Part shown: positions 11,195-20,722 of the stretch, piece by piece
How the letters are laid out: each line of letters begins with the position of its first letter
Position numbering within the stretch: the stretch's first letter is position 1
NCBI GenBank assembly: GCA_945872615.1
Contig: CAMBZZ010000010.1
Coordinates: 1 to 53,845 of the forward strand
From: an uncultured Clostridia bacterium
GTDB lineage: Bacteria; Bacillota; Clostridia; Christensenellales; UBA3700
Length of the DNA: 53,845 nucleotides
Direction of reading: 5' to 3'
Made by a program: the position numbers and the translations under genes
Notes under the pieces: generated by a model
Databases searched by the model: none
What the model saw: the letters and a program-made list of their open reading frames with translations, nothing else
Told to the model about the DNA's origin: nothing

Positions 11195-13413
11195 TTGTCA
11201 AAGGCGTCGTCTCGGACATTATCTATACCAATGCGGAAAACGGATATAGCGTGATAAGCGTCGATTGCGGTGGCGGTTTGATATTGACTGCCGTCGGTAT
11301 TTTTCCGCCCGTCAGCGTTGGTGAAAACGTTGAGTTGATAGGAGAAATGACCGAGGACAGACGCTTCGGCGAGCAACTGAGCGTAAGTAGCGTTAGAATA
11401 ACCAAACCTTCGTCGGTAGAGGCGATATTCAAATATCTGTCCAGCGGACTTTTCGTAGGCGTTGGAGAAGTGACGGCTAAGGCTATAGTCGCCGAGTTTG
11501 GCGACAAAACTTTGGATATTATCGAAAGTAGCCCGCAAAAGTTAGCCAACGTCAAGGGCGTGTCTCTAAAAAAAGCCTTGGCAATCGGCGAAAAATACCT
11601 CTCACTCAAAAATATGCAAGACGTGATAGTGTATCTTCAAGGCTACGACGTTTCACTAAATCTTGCTATCAAAATCTACAGAGCCTATCAAGACGCCACT
11701 AAGAACGTTTTGACCGCCAACCCTTATCAAATGGTGGAAGACATAGACGGCGTAGGATTTATTACGGCGGATAAAATCGCTATGAAAATCGGCTTTGAAA
11801 GAGATAGCCGTTTTCGTATCGTAGCGGGCATAAATTACGTGCTCAAAAGTCAAACCGACAAAAACGGGCATACCTACTATCCCAGAACAAAGTTGGTGGA
11901 AGAAGTCGCCGACTTGCTTGGCATTGAAGATATAAGTTTGATTGACGAAAAGGTGTCGGACTGCGAGATTATGGGCAAAGTCGCCGTATTCGAAGCAGAG
12001 GAGGGGGAGGGAGTTATGCTAACTCGCAACTTCCTTACCGAAAACTCTATTGCATATAAGCTCGTGCAGTTGATGAGAGAGGCAAGCGAGCCCATAGGCG
12101 ATACCCAAAGCCTCATAGAGCGTTATCAGCAAGCCAATCGAATAACCTTTCATCCCGACCAAATCAACGCTATCAAAAACTGTCTTAACAAGGGCGTAAA
12201 TATAATTACGGGTGGACCCGGTACGGGCAAGACAACTATAATTAAGTGCATATTGGAGATTTCGAGAAGTGGGTATCTCAAGGTGGAATTGTGCGCGCCG
12301 ACGGGTAGAGCGTCCAAGCGTTTGTCGCAAGCGTCGGGACAAGAGGCAAAGACTATACATCGTCTCCTAGACCTTGATTTTAAGGACGGCAAAGGCTTCT
12401 TTACTTACAACGAAAATACCAAACTCGACGCCGACGTGGTTATCGTCGACGAGGTGAGTATGTGCGACGAGTACGTGTTCAACGCTTTGATTAAGGCTAT
12501 AAAGATGGGCGGAAAACTCATTTTGGTGGGAGATAAAGACCAACTGCCTAGCGTGGGCGCGGGCAACGTGCTCAGCGACCTTATAAGAAGCAAAGAAGTG
12601 CCCGTCAGCTATCTAAACTATATCTATCGTCAAGACGAGGACAGTAAGATTGTCAGCAATGCCCACCGCATCAACGAAGGCAAAATGCCTATCATTGACA
12701 ACAAGAGCAAGGACTTTTTTGTAGACAATCAGTCCTCTCCGCAGACCATACTCGACAATAGCGTCTCTATGGTGACGGAGAGATTGCCGAAGTTTGCGGG
12801 TGTAAAGCCGTTGGATATACAAGTGCTTTGTCCTATGAAAAAGGGTATAGCGGGCGTAGAAAACTTCAATAAACAGTTGCAAAACTCCCTCAATCCTTTG
12901 ACTGCGGGCAAAGAACAGTTGGTCGTAGGCAACTGCTTTTATCGTGCGGGCGACAAGGTAATACATATCGTCAACAATTACCAAATGGAGTGGGTCAACG
13001 TCTACGACAACACCGCGGGAGTAGGAATCTTTAACGGCGAAATAGGTATCGTGGAGAGTGTCGTACCCGCCGAGCCGTCTATGACGGTGATCTACGACGA
13101 CGGCAAGAGGGTCAAGTATTGCCAAGGCGACTTTGACCAACTTAGCCTTGCCTATGCCATATCGGTGCACAAGTCGCAAGGCAGTGAGTTTGACGTGGCG
13201 GTGATTGCCTTAGCGGGCGGTCACTACAAAATCAATACTCGCAATCTTCTGTACACGGCGTTGACCCGTGCCAAAAAAATGGCGGTTATCGTAGGTTCCA
13301 ACGAATCTATCGCCAAGATGGTTGCCAACAATTATACCGCCAAGAGATACACCAGACTGGTGGAATTTATCTCGGAAGCCAAGCAAAGAAGAGGAGACGC
13401 TCCGCTGTCGTAA
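11191..13413 (+). CDS. recD2: RecD2-type ATP-dependent 5'-3' DNA helicase
   Basis: A superfamily 1B helicase of the RecD2 type (RecD not bound to RecBC), 740 residues. The N-terminal 150 residues hold the OB-like domain and helix-hairpin-helix region typical of RecD2. Walker A is GGPGTGKT at 341-348, Walker B has D420-E421 in IVDEVSM, and the C-terminal helicase motif has [10 protein letters not shown] (about 661-670) and YTALTRAKK (about 688-696). In Bacillus and Deinococcus the family acts in replication-fork repair and mismatch tolerance. Coupling to metK through ATGA is an odd partnership. A terminator follows at 13492. Confidence 0.95.
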   Translation: MIVKGVVSDIIYTNAENGYSVISVDCGGGLILTAVGIFPPVSVGENVELIGEMTEDRRFGEQLSVSSVRITKPSSVEAIFKYLSSGLFVGVGEVTAKAIVAEFGDKTLDIIESSPQKLANVKGVSLKKALAIGEKYLSLKNMQDVIVYLQGYDVSLNLAIKIYRAYQDATKNVLTANPYQMVEDIDGVGFITADKIAMKIGFERDSRFRIVAGINYVLKSQTDKNGHTYYPRTKLVEEVADLLGIEDISLIDEKVSDCEIMGKVAVFEAEEGEGVMLTRNFLTENSIAYKLVQLMREASEPIGDTQSLIERYQQANRITFHPDQINAIKNCLNKGVNIITGGPGTGKTTIIKCILEISRSGYLKVELCAPTGRASKRLSQASGQEAKTIHRLLDLDFKDGKGFFTYNENTKLDADVVIVDEVSMCDEYVFNALIKAIKMGGKLILVGDKDQLPSVGAGNVLSDLIRSKEVPVSYLNYIYRQDEDSKIVSNAHRINEGKMPIIDNKSKDFFVDNQSSPQTILDNSVSMVTERLPKFAGVKPLDIQVLCPMKKGIAGVENFNKQLQNSLNPLTAGKEQLVVGNCFYRAGDKVIHIVNNYQMEWVNVYDNTAGVGIFNGEIGIVESVVPAEPSMTVIYDDGKRVKYCQGDFDQLSLAYAISVHKSQGSEFDVAVIALAGGHYKINTRNLLYTALTRAKKMAVIVGSNESIAKMVANNYTAKRYTRLVEFISEAKQRRGDAPLS

Positions 13414-13491
13414 TAGGTGGCTAACGGGGATTTGACAAGTCTTTGGTGCGAAAAAGAATACTCAACTCAAAATAAAACTATGGAAACGAGG

Positions 13492-13519
13492 ACAGACAGG
13501 GAGACTTGTCTGTTTTTGT
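13492..13519 (+). terminator. Intrinsic terminator after metK-recD2
   Basis: ACAGACA (13492-13498) pairs with TGTCTGT (13507-13513), followed by TTTTGTT. It lies 78 bp after the recD2 stop. Confidence 0.8.
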
Positions 13520-13594
13520 TAGGCGTATTTTGTCGTCTATTGTAACGAGTGCGTAAAAGCCATGCCACTACGGCGCATTATATAAATATTATTA

Positions 13595-13623
13595 TTGACT
13601 AAAAACGGCAAAGATGATAATAT
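13595..13623 (+). promoter_or_regulatory. Probable secA promoter
   Basis: TTGACT at 13595-13600, 17 bp, then TAATAT at 13618-13623. The -35 is good and the -10 weaker (4 of 6). It is 36 bp before the secA start. Confidence 0.6.
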
Positions 13624-13658
13624 TATAAATTGAAAAAACTCAGATAAAAGGAGCGAAA

Positions 13659-16469
13659 ATGGGACTGCTAAGCAAGTTGTTTCCGAGTTACAACGATAAG
13701 GAACTCAAAAAAATATCGAAAATCGTAGACGTCATCGAGTCGCTCGAGGACAAATACAAGGCAATGAGCGACGAAGAATTGCGTGCTTGCACCGACGACT
13801 TCAAGAGTAGAATCGCGGACGGCGCGACCTTGGACGAACTGTTGCCCGAGGCTTTTGCCGTAGTTAGAGAGGCGAGCAGTCGCGTGCTTGGTATGAGACA
13901 CTACCGCGTGCAACTCGTCGGCGGCGTGGTTTTGCACCAAGGCAGAATTGCCGAGATGCGCACGGGTGAAGGTAAGACATTGGTAGCTACTTTGCCGGCA
14001 TATCTCAACGCTTTGAGCGGCAAAGGTATGCACGTGGTGACAGTCAACGAATACCTTGCTACCAGAGACGCCGAATGGATGGGTAAAATATACAAGTTCC
14101 TCGGGCTCACCGTGGGCGTCAACCTCTCGCAGATGACGATAGAGCAAAAGCAAAGCGCTTACAACTGCGATATTATGTACACCACCAACAACGAACTAGG
14201 CTTCGATTATCTTAGGGATAATATGGCTAAGTCAAAAAGTAGGTGCGTGCAAAGAGACCTTGCCTTTGCAATAGTCGACGAGGTGGACAGTATCTTGATA
14301 GACGAAGCTCGTACTCCTCTCATCATCAGCGGAAGAGGCGAAAAGAGCTCGCAAACGTACACGGACGCCAACCGTTTCGTCAAGTCTTTGATAGCCAAGC
14401 ACGACAAGGCTGTCAAGGAGGACGAGAGAGCTAAGGAGGAGTTGGAAGAGGGCGAAGAATTCGAGTCGCTAGCAGACCGCTATTACGAAGTAAACGAAAA
14501 GGATAAGACGGTATTCCTCAACGACTTGGGCGCCGAAGAAGCGGAGAAATATTTCCACGTCGACAACCTTGCCGACTACGAAAATCAATCTCTCAAGCAC
14601 TATATAGACAACGCGCTCAAAGCCAACCTAATAATGAAGAGAGATAGCAATTATCTCGTCGTCGACGGCGAAGTTATCATCATAGACGAGTTTACGGGTA
14701 GAAAGATGATCGGTAGACGCTATTCCGACGGCTTACACCAAGCAATCGAAGCCAAAGAAAACGTCAACGTGCGTGCCGAAAACAAGACTATGGCGACTAT
14801 CACCTTCCAAAACTTCTTTAGATTGTACAAAAAACTGTCGGGTATGACGGGTACCGCTAAGACGGAAGAGACGGAATTTAAGTCGATATACAACCTCGAC
14901 GTAGTGGTTATTCCTACCAACCTGCCTATCGCGAGAGTGGACGAGGACGACCTTTTGTACGTCAATCTTAGAGCCAAATACAACGCAATAATCGCCGACG
15001 TCAAAAAATGCTACGAAAAAAAGCAACCCGTGCTTATAGGTACGGTGAGCGTAGAAAAGAGCGAACAGTTGTCGGCTTTGCTCAAGAGAGCGGGTATTCC
15101 TCACAACGTGCTCAACGCCAAAAATCACGAATCGGAAGCTGAAATCGTGGCGCAAGCGGGCAGAAGCGGTGCTGTCACCGTCGCTACCAATATGGCAGGC
15201 AGAGGTACCGATATTTTGCTAGGCGGCAATCCCGAATTTTTGGCTAAGAAAAAGCTTGAAAATCTCGGTTATCCTCACGATACAATCGAGGAGGCGCTAT
15301 CCTTTGCCAAGACCGACGACGAACAAATACTCAAGGCAAAAGCCGAGTATAAGAAGTATTACGACGCTTTCAACGAAGAGTGCCAAAAAGAAAAGCAAGA
15401 AGTGATAAGTGTCGGCGGACTTAGAATTATAGGTACCGAAAGACACGAATCTCGCCGTATCGACAATCAGCTAAGAGGTCGTAGCGGAAGGCAAGGCGAC
15501 GTAGGCTCTTCGGTGTTCTATCTGTCAATGGAAGACGATATAATGCGCCTGTTCGGCGGTGAGCAAATGCAAGCCGTAGTCGCTCGCTTTGCTATGGACG
15601 AAAATATGCCTGTATCGGCAAAAATCATCACCAGACAAATAGAAAACGCGCAAGCAAGAGTAGAGGATAGAAACTTCTCCATAAGAAAGCACGTCATTGG
15701 TTATGACGACGTGATGAACAAGCAGAGAGAGATTATCTACGAGCAACGCCGTATGGTGTTGGACGGAATGCGTGTACACGAGCAAATTTTGGCAATGATG
15801 AAAGCCGTTGCCGAGAGATTGGTTGGAGACTTCGTGGATTACAAGACCGACCATAGAGAATGGGATTACGACAGCTTTAACAAAGAATTGGAGAAGCATT
15901 TGCTTGCCGAAGGTACTGCTCTCGTTACACCCGACTATATCGTCGAACACGACAACGAAGAGGCGTTGATAGAAGCGATTTACGAGGCGGCGGTAGAGCA
16001 ATATCAAGCAAAAATCGACGAGTTTGACGCGACTGCACGGCAAATCAAAGAAAAAGAGGCAGAGGAAGGACGCCAAGCAATCGTACCTACCTACGAGGAC
16101 TTCGAGAGAGATATTTTGCTGTCCGTGGTGGATAACAAGTGGACCGACCATATAGACGAGATGGATAGGCTCAAGCAAGGCATAAGCCTCGTGCAGTACG
16201 CGCAAAGAGACCCCGTTTTGGTGTATAAGCAAGAGGGCTACGAGATGTTTGACCAAATGGTAGAGAATATCCAAAACGACGTGGTGATGATAGCTACTAA
16301 AGCCAACATAACCATAACCAGTAAGTCGGCAAACAACGAACACAAAAACTTGACGACGGGCGACAAACCCAAGACAGTCGTAAGAGAGGGCGCAAAAATC
16401 AATCGTAACGACCCTTGCCCTTGCGGAAGCGGTAAAAAGTACAAAAACTGTTGCGGTAAAAATCAATAA
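13659..16469 (+). CDS. secA: SecA preprotein translocase ATPase
   Basis: The motor ATPase that drives preproteins through SecYEG; 936 residues. The start MGLLSKLFPSYNDKEL follows AAAGGAG. Walker A is TGEGKT with K106; the DEAD-box Walker B is VDEVDSILIDEARTPL with D207-E208. The preprotein cross-linking and helical scaffold regions follow, and the C-terminus ends in a SEC-C zinc motif with C920, C922, C931 and C932, which binds SecB or ribosomes in other bacteria. SecE, a translocon subunit, is encoded at 27.2 kb. prfB follows after a 135-bp gap. Confidence 0.98.
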   Translation: MGLLSKLFPSYNDKELKKISKIVDVIESLEDKYKAMSDEELRACTDDFKSRIADGATLDELLPEAFAVVREASSRVLGMRHYRVQLVGGVVLHQGRIAEMRTGEGKTLVATLPAYLNALSGKGMHVVTVNEYLATRDAEWMGKIYKFLGLTVGVNLSQMTIEQKQSAYNCDIMYTTNNELGFDYLRDNMAKSKSRCVQRDLAFAIVDEVDSILIDEARTPLIISGRGEKSSQTYTDANRFVKSLIAKHDKAVKEDERAKEELEEGEEFESLADRYYEVNEKDKTVFLNDLGAEEAEKYFHVDNLADYENQSLKHYIDNALKANLIMKRDSNYLVVDGEVIIIDEFTGRKMIGRRYSDGLHQAIEAKENVNVRAENKTMATITFQNFFRLYKKLSGMTGTAKTEETEFKSIYNLDVVVIPTNLPIARVDEDDLLYVNLRAKYNAIIADVKKCYEKKQPVLIGTVSVEKSEQLSALLKRAGIPHNVLNAKNHESEAEIVAQAGRSGAVTVATNMAGRGTDILLGGNPEFLAKKKLENLGYPHDTIEEALSFAKTDDEQILKAKAEYKKYYDAFNEECQKEKQEVISVGGLRIIGTERHESRRIDNQLRGRSGRQGDVGSSVFYLSMEDDIMRLFGGEQMQAVVARFAMDENMPVSAKIITRQIENAQARVEDRNFSIRKHVIGYDDVMNKQREIIYEQRRMVLDGMRVHEQILAMMKAVAERLVGDFVDYKTDHREWDYDSFNKELEKHLLAEGTALVTPDYIVEHDNEEALIEAIYEAAVEQYQAKIDEFDATARQIKEKEAEEGRQAIVPTYEDFERDILLSVVDNKWTDHIDEMDRLKQGISLVQYAQRDPVLVYKQEGYEMFDQMVENIQNDVVMIATKANITITSKSANNEHKNLTTGDKPKTVVREGAKINRNDPCPCGSGKKYKNCCGKNQ

Positions 16470-16604
16470 AACCTCGAATACTATTAGTGGGTTAATTGGA
16501 AAACGAGACGTAGAGAAGTCGAGAACTAAACGTCAAACAAAACATTAAAAAGTCGCAAAATCGCTAAGTTGCAAGTAGGCTACGGGCGAGATATTAAGGA
16601 AAGT

Positions 16605-17705
16605 ATGATAGTAATAGAAAATGCAAAACAACAACTGACGGTGCTGAAAAAAGAGCTGGCGGAAGTGGGCGACGCCCTCAACGTCAAAGGCTTGGAAGAA
16701 GAAAAAAAAGACCTAACGGCTAAGCAAGGGGCGGACGACTTTTGGAGTGACCTCGCGGGCGCGCAAAAGGTCAACCAACAACTGGCGAGAGTGGAAGGTA
16801 AACTCAATCGCTTTGGGAAACTCGCTTCTAGGCTCGAGGACGTGGAAGTGCTGATTATGCTGTGTATCGAAAGCGACAGCGACGAAGAAGCCGAAGAGAT
16901 TGACGCCGAAATCAAGGCTCTCGAAAACGATATTGAAACTCTGAAACTCGAAACTTTGCTAAAAGGTAAGTACGACGCCAACAACGCAATCCTTACCCTA
17001 CACGCGGGTGCGGGCGGAACTGAGGCGCAAGATTGGGCGAGCATGCTATTTAGAATGTACACGAGGTACGCCGAGCGTGAGGGCTACAAGGTCAACGTGA
17101 TAGACAAACTCGACGGCGACGAGGCGGGCATCAAGAGTGTGACTTTCGTTGTGGAAGGCGAAAACGCTTACGGCTACCTAAAAGCAGAAAAGGGCGTGCA
17201 TAGATTGGTGAGAATTTCTCCTTTTGACGCAGGCGCAAGAAGACATACGTCATTCTCGTCTTTGGAAGTTATGCCCGAGGTTGAGAACGATACCAATATC
17301 CAAATCAGACCCGAAGACTTGAAGGTGGACACCTATCGAAGCGGCGGCGCGGGCGGTCAGCACGTCAATAAGACGGATAGCGCGGTGCGCATAACCCACT
17401 TGCCGAGCGGTATCGTAGTGCAATGCCAAAACGAGCGTAGCCAAATCCAAAACCGTGAACAAGCAATGAAAATGCTTATGTCCAAGCTCATCGAAAAGCA
17501 AGAGAGAGAACTGCAAGAGAAAGAGTTGGAACTCAAAGGCGAAATCAAAAAAATCGAATGGGGCAGTCAAATACGAAGTTACGTATTTTGTCCATACACT
17601 ATGGTCAAAGACCACCGTACGGGCTACGAAACCAGCAATATTGCCGCCGTTATGGACGGTGAGATTGAGGGATTTATTATAGATTATTTGAAAAAGACTA
17701 ATTAA
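16605..17705 (+). CDS. prfB: Peptide chain release factor 2
   Basis: Reads UGA and UAA stop codons and triggers peptide release; 366 residues from the ATG at 16605, preceded by AAGGAAAG. The reading frame is open 12 codons further upstream (to 16569), but that part lacks a ribosome site. The stop-codon-reading SPF tripeptide is at 205-207 and the catalytic GGQ at 250-252. Most Firmicutes prfB genes carry a programmed +1 frameshift (CTTTGA) near codon 25. Here that region (DALNVKGLEEE) is read straight through with no UGA, so autoregulation by frameshifting is absent. tsaD follows after 20 bp. Confidence 0.97.
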   Translation: MIVIENAKQQLTVLKKELAEVGDALNVKGLEEEKKDLTAKQGADDFWSDLAGAQKVNQQLARVEGKLNRFGKLASRLEDVEVLIMLCIESDSDEEAEEIDAEIKALENDIETLKLETLLKGKYDANNAILTLHAGAGGTEAQDWASMLFRMYTRYAEREGYKVNVIDKLDGDEAGIKSVTFVVEGENAYGYLKAEKGVHRLVRISPFDAGARRHTSFSSLEVMPEVENDTNIQIRPEDLKVDTYRSGGAGGQHVNKTDSAVRITHLPSGIVVQCQNERSQIQNREQAMKMLMSKLIEKQERELQEKELELKGEIKKIEWGSQIRSYVFCPYTMVKDHRTGYETSNIAAVMDGEIEGFIIDYLKKTN

Positions 17706-17725
17706 AGATATAAAAAACAAAAGCA

Positions 17726-18787
17726 ATGAACTATCTTGAGAGAGCCAACGAAAAACTAAAAAGTCTTAAGGACAAGCAAGGGCTTGTCGTGCTTGCCATA
17801 GAGTCTTCTTGCGACGAAACGGCGTGCGCCGTGACGAGAGATAGAGTAGTCCTTGCCAACGTAATTGCTTCGCAGATAGAGATACACAAGCGTTTTGGCG
17901 GGGTGGTGCCCGAAATTGCTTCTCGCAACCATACCTTGGCTATCGACAACGTAGTAAGACAAGCTTTGAGCGACGCGAAAATGACCTTTGACGATATAGA
18001 TTGCATTGCCGTCACCTACGGCGCGGGGCTTTTGGGCGCGTTGCTCGTGGGCGTGAGCTACGCTAAAGCCTTGGCTTACGCTTTGGACAAACCGCTGATT
18101 GCCGTCAACCATATCAAAGGGCACGTGGCTGCCAATTATCTAGCTAAGCCAGACCTCGAGCCGCCTTTTGTGTGCCTTATTGCCAGCGGCGGACATACTG
18201 CGGTGACTTACGTCAAGAGTTTGACGGAGATAGAGATTTTGGGCAGTACGCAAGACGACGCTTGCGGAGAGGCTTTTGACAAGGTGGCAAGAGTGTTGGG
18301 ACTACCGTACCCGGGAGGACCTCAGGTGCAAAAACTCGCCGAGCAAGGCAAGCCCGTGATAGAGATGCCAACACCTCTCAAGGACAAGCATACCTACGAC
18401 TTTTCTTATAGCGGTATCAAGACAGCCGTAATCAATTACGTGCACAACAAAGAGCAAAAGGGGGAAGAATATAGCCCAGCCGACCTTGCTTGCTCATTCC
18501 AAGAAAAGGCAACCGACATAATGGTCAACAACGCTATAGCTTGCGCCGTAGACAAGGGCGTCAAGACTTTGGTGATTGCGGGCGGAGTGGGCTCCAATCA
18601 AGTTTTGAGAGCCAAAATGAAGACCCGAGCTGAAGAAAAGGGTATAGAAGTCTTTTATCCGCCACTAGGGCTGTGTACGGATAACGCCGCAATGATTGCC
18701 TCTCACGCCTACAATATGATACGTTGCGGTTGCGAGGCAAGCGATATAAGCTTAGACGCCAAGGCCAACGTCAAGATTACGGACTAA
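17726..18787 (+). CDS. tsaD: TsaD, tRNA t6A37 threonylcarbamoyltransferase
   Basis: The catalytic subunit that moves the threonylcarbamoyl group to A37 of ANN-decoding tRNAs; 353 residues. An ASKHA-fold start IESSCDETACAV (25-36) follows a 20-residue N-terminal extension. The metal-binding NHIKGH is at 128-133 (H129, H133), and the ASGGHTAV, GEAFDKVARVLGLPYPGGP and AGGVGSN blocks follow. Its partners TsaB, TsaC and TsaE are not in the window. It lies 20 bp after prfB with no clear ribosome site, so it is probably translated from the prfB transcript. A strong terminator follows at once. Confidence 0.96.
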   Translation: MNYLERANEKLKSLKDKQGLVVLAIESSCDETACAVTRDRVVLANVIASQIEIHKRFGGVVPEIASRNHTLAIDNVVRQALSDAKMTFDDIDCIAVTYGAGLLGALLVGVSYAKALAYALDKPLIAVNHIKGHVAANYLAKPDLEPPFVCLIASGGHTAVTYVKSLTEIEILGSTQDDACGEAFDKVARVLGLPYPGGPQVQKLAEQGKPVIEMPTPLKDKHTYDFSYSGIKTAVINYVHNKEQKGEEYSPADLACSFQEKATDIMVNNAIACAVDKGVKTLVIAGGVGSNQVLRAKMKTRAEEKGIEVFYPPLGLCTDNAAMIASHAYNMIRCGCEASDISLDAKANVKITD

Positions 18788-18811
18788 ACGCATTTTTTGA
18801 TGCGTTTTTAT
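18787..18811 (+). terminator. Intrinsic terminator after tsaD
   Basis: AACGCAT (18787-18793) pairs with ATGCGTT (18800-18806), followed by a T-rich run. It begins at the tsaD stop codon. Confidence 0.85.
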
Positions 18812-18817
18812 TTGGTT

Positions 18818-18847
18818 ATGACTATTCAATGAGGTTGCTGATATAAT
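18818..18847 (+). promoter_or_regulatory. Probable promoter of the DUF1292 gene
   Basis: TATAAT at 18842-18847 with ATGACT 18 bp upstream (18818-18823). The -10 is consensus and the -35 matches 4 of 6. Confidence 0.55.
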
Positions 18848-18903
18848 AAGTAAGGGTGTTATCGTATATGTTGATAAAACAACCCAACCCCAAGGAGGAA
18901 AAT

Positions 18904-19206
18904 ATGGAAGAGAAGAGTGTAATAGATAAACTTTTTGATGAAGACAACAACGACGTAGTCGTTCTTCGCAACGAAAACGGAGAGGATATTAGATTCGAGC
19001 AAATTGCTACTATCCCGATGAAAAACACTACGTATTTTATTCTTTTGCCGTTGGATAAGATAGACGGAGTGGGCGAAAACGAAGGATTGGTATTCGAAAT
19101 ACTCGAGACAGAAGAGGGAGAAGTCCTATCTTTGGTAACCGACGGCGATACTATCGACAAGGTGTTTGCAGTATACGACGAGTTGGTAGACGACGCCAAT
19201 GCGTAA
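18904..19206 (+). CDS. DUF1292 family protein
   Basis: A 100-residue acidic cytoplasmic protein. The start at 18904 (MEEKSVIDKLF) is chosen because AAGGAGG lies 7 bp upstream; an in-frame ATG at 18856 has no such site. The core (VVLRNENGEDIRFEQIATIP, then TYFILLPLD and a FEILETEEGEVLSLV strand) fits the DUF1292 family, which is common next to housekeeping genes in Firmicutes and has no assigned function. It is a single-gene unit with its own promoter and two terminators. Confidence 0.85.
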   Translation: MEEKSVIDKLFDEDNNDVVVLRNENGEDIRFEQIATIPMKNTTYFILLPLDKIDGVGENEGLVFEILETEEGEVLSLVTDGDTIDKVFAVYDELVDDANA

Positions 19207-19223
19207 GTAGAGTAAAATTGAGA

Positions 19224-19285
19224 AAAGGCGTGTTTATACGCCTTTGTTAAAAAGCGCGCTATGGATAATAAGTAGCGTGCTTTTT
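19224..19285 (+). terminator. Two consecutive terminator hairpins
   Basis: The first stem pairs AAAGGCGT (19224-19231) with ACGCCTTT (19238-19245). The second is a 13-bp stem with one G-U pair (19249-19261 with 19273-19285), ending in a TTTTT run. They follow the DUF1292 gene, and the second could also work for the opposing XRE gene. Confidence 0.8.
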
Positions 19286-19390
19286 GTTAGTCTAAAGAAT
19301 TGAGGCGCTATTATTGTATGAATAAGAGAATGTAAAAACGTAAAATAAGCACGTAGTTTGATTATTGGTCGGAATGTGTGTTTTTATATT

Positions 19391-19702
19391 TTAGTGTTTT
19401 TTGCTGAGGGTGCGCACTAACTCGAATACAGCTCTTTTTTCTACGTCGTCGAGAGCGTTGTATAAAGAAATCAATTCTAAAGAGCGGGCGTTGATATTTT
19501 GAGAGTCTTCCTCTTGAAAAAACTCAGACATGCTCATATCAAAAGCATCTAAAATAGCCCTAAGAGTGCTCAATTTGGGCTCGGCGTGACTATTGAACAT
19601 ATTGGACACCGTGCTCTGCGTGAGCATTGCTTCGCTTGCCAACCTGTTGACAGACCAACCCTTTTGTATTCTTATTTTGTCAATTTTGTCTACTATATCC
19701 AT
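19391..19702 (-). CDS. XRE-family transcriptional regulator
   Basis: A 103-residue DNA-binding protein. The helix-turn-helix spans about residues 4-58 (IRIQKGWSVNRLASEAMLTQ then STVSNMFN, with the recognition helix near 24-34), followed by a helical C-terminal part with NALDDVEKRAVFELVRTL. It is transcribed away from the lipoprotein gene at 19812, and the shared 110 bp contain two palindromes, so it probably controls itself and that neighbour. The start at 19702 is preceded directly by TATAAT with no ribosome site; an ATG 7 codons upstream (19723) is the alternative. Confidence 0.85.
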   Translation of the reverse strand: MDIVDKIDKIRIQKGWSVNRLASEAMLTQSTVSNMFNSHAEPKLSTLRAILDAFDMSMSEFFQEEDSQNINARSLELISLYNALDDVEKRAVFELVRTLSKKH

Positions 19703-19740
19703 ATTATATATAGTATATATCATTTGTTGGTTATATTATT

Positions 19741-19789
19741 AACGGTAAACTGTTGACAAACTAACGATATAGTGTTATAATGTCGTTAG
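19741..19789 (+). promoter_or_regulatory. Consensus promoter with overlapping operator-like palindromes
   Basis: TTGACA (19753-19758), 17 bp and TATAAT (19776-19781) form a perfect sigma-A-type promoter for the lipoprotein gene. CTAACGA (19761-19767) and TCGTTAG (19783-19789) form a 7-bp inverted repeat bracketing the -10. A second imperfect palindrome, AACGGTAAACTGTT, lies at 19741-19754. They are likely binding sites of the divergent XRE protein. Confidence 0.75.
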
Positions 19790-19811
19790 AAATAACTTTT
19801 TGGAGGAACTT

Positions 19812-20585
19812 ATGAAGAAAAGACTTATTGTAATTGCTTTGATTGTGACAATGCTATTGTCCGCTATTGCCTTGGTAGGATGCAATCCTAACGCCGACGA
19901 CAACAATGACAACCAAGGACAAAACGGCGAGAACAACGGAATGCCAAGTATGCTTGACTTTGCCATTGAAAACATTGATTGGTTGTGTGTTTCGATAATG
20001 TGGTACGCTACCAATAAATGTCCGGAAGGTTGGTTCTCTAAGCCTTATGGTGAGAACATATTGGGAAGTTTTGAGGGACCTGTTGCAAGTGCTGTAATAT
20101 TGGACAAAGAATATGAAGTCATAGACGAGGAGTTGAATGCCAGAATACTTGAAGCATTTGAAGTGATAGCTGGTGGTGTGATTAATGTGTCTTCAATATA
20201 TATAGACAAGAATATTGCTCTTCCAAAGACAATCGCAGGCTATGAAGAATATGAATTTCCACAAAAATGTTTGAATGACTATACTTCAATGATTGACGTG
20301 ACACAAGCACCGAAAGGAATGGCAAAATTCTTAAAGGATGGTTTGGAAAATATGAAAGCACAAGGCTATGATCTTTGGTACTTATCCAATGAAAAGGATT
20401 ATGGTGGTGTAGTTGGTGGGAATGAAGATATACAAATATATTATGGCTACTACGATAGTGAATATTCGCAAGAATATATAGATGAATTTAACGGCAAGAT
20501 TGCCAGTGGAGAATATTTGGAAGGTAGTTATATTAGGGTAGAAGACGGCGTGACGTATAGGTGTGAGATAACGAAACGCTCCTAA
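19812..20585 (+). CDS. Lipoprotein of unknown function
   Basis: A 257-residue protein with a lipoprotein signal peptide: MKKRLIVIALIVTMLLSAIA then LVGC, with the lipidated cysteine near residue 24 and an Asp/Asn-rich linker (about 26-42). The start at 19812 follows GGAGGAAC; an ATG 4 codons upstream overlaps the ribosome site. The mature part is acidic, rich in Tyr and Glu, and I recognise no domain. The second half is more AT-rich in codon use than its neighbours, suggesting an accessory gene. It is paired divergently with an XRE regulator and followed by a terminator. Confidence 0.8.
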   Translation: MKKRLIVIALIVTMLLSAIALVGCNPNADDNNDNQGQNGENNGMPSMLDFAIENIDWLCVSIMWYATNKCPEGWFSKPYGENILGSFEGPVASAVILDKEYEVIDEELNARILEAFEVIAGGVINVSSIYIDKNIALPKTIAGYEEYEFPQKCLNDYTSMIDVTQAPKGMAKFLKDGLENMKAQGYDLWYLSNEKDYGGVVGGNEDIQIYYGYYDSEYSQEYIDEFNGKIASGEYLEGSYIRVEDGVTYRCEITKRS

Positions 20586-20606
20586 AATCAAAAAGTTTTA
20601 AGCAAC

Positions 20607-20643
20607 ACCGCGTTTTACTTAGGTAGGACGCGGTGGTTTTTTG
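20607..20643 (+). terminator. Intrinsic terminator after the lipoprotein gene
   Basis: CACCGCGT (20607-20614) pairs with ACGCGGTG (20629-20636), followed by GTTTTTTG. Confidence 0.85.
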
Positions 20644-20722
20644 TAAGTATACGGGGTGGCAGGACAATCCCCCAGTCCGCAAGGCGGCTTGCTCACGGCA
20701 GAGATACGAGCAAGACAAGGAG

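Noticed and set aside
13432..13460. Possible promoter TTGACA after recD2
   Set aside because: The -35 is perfect, but the -10 at 17 bp (AGAATA) is poor and only a terminator follows.
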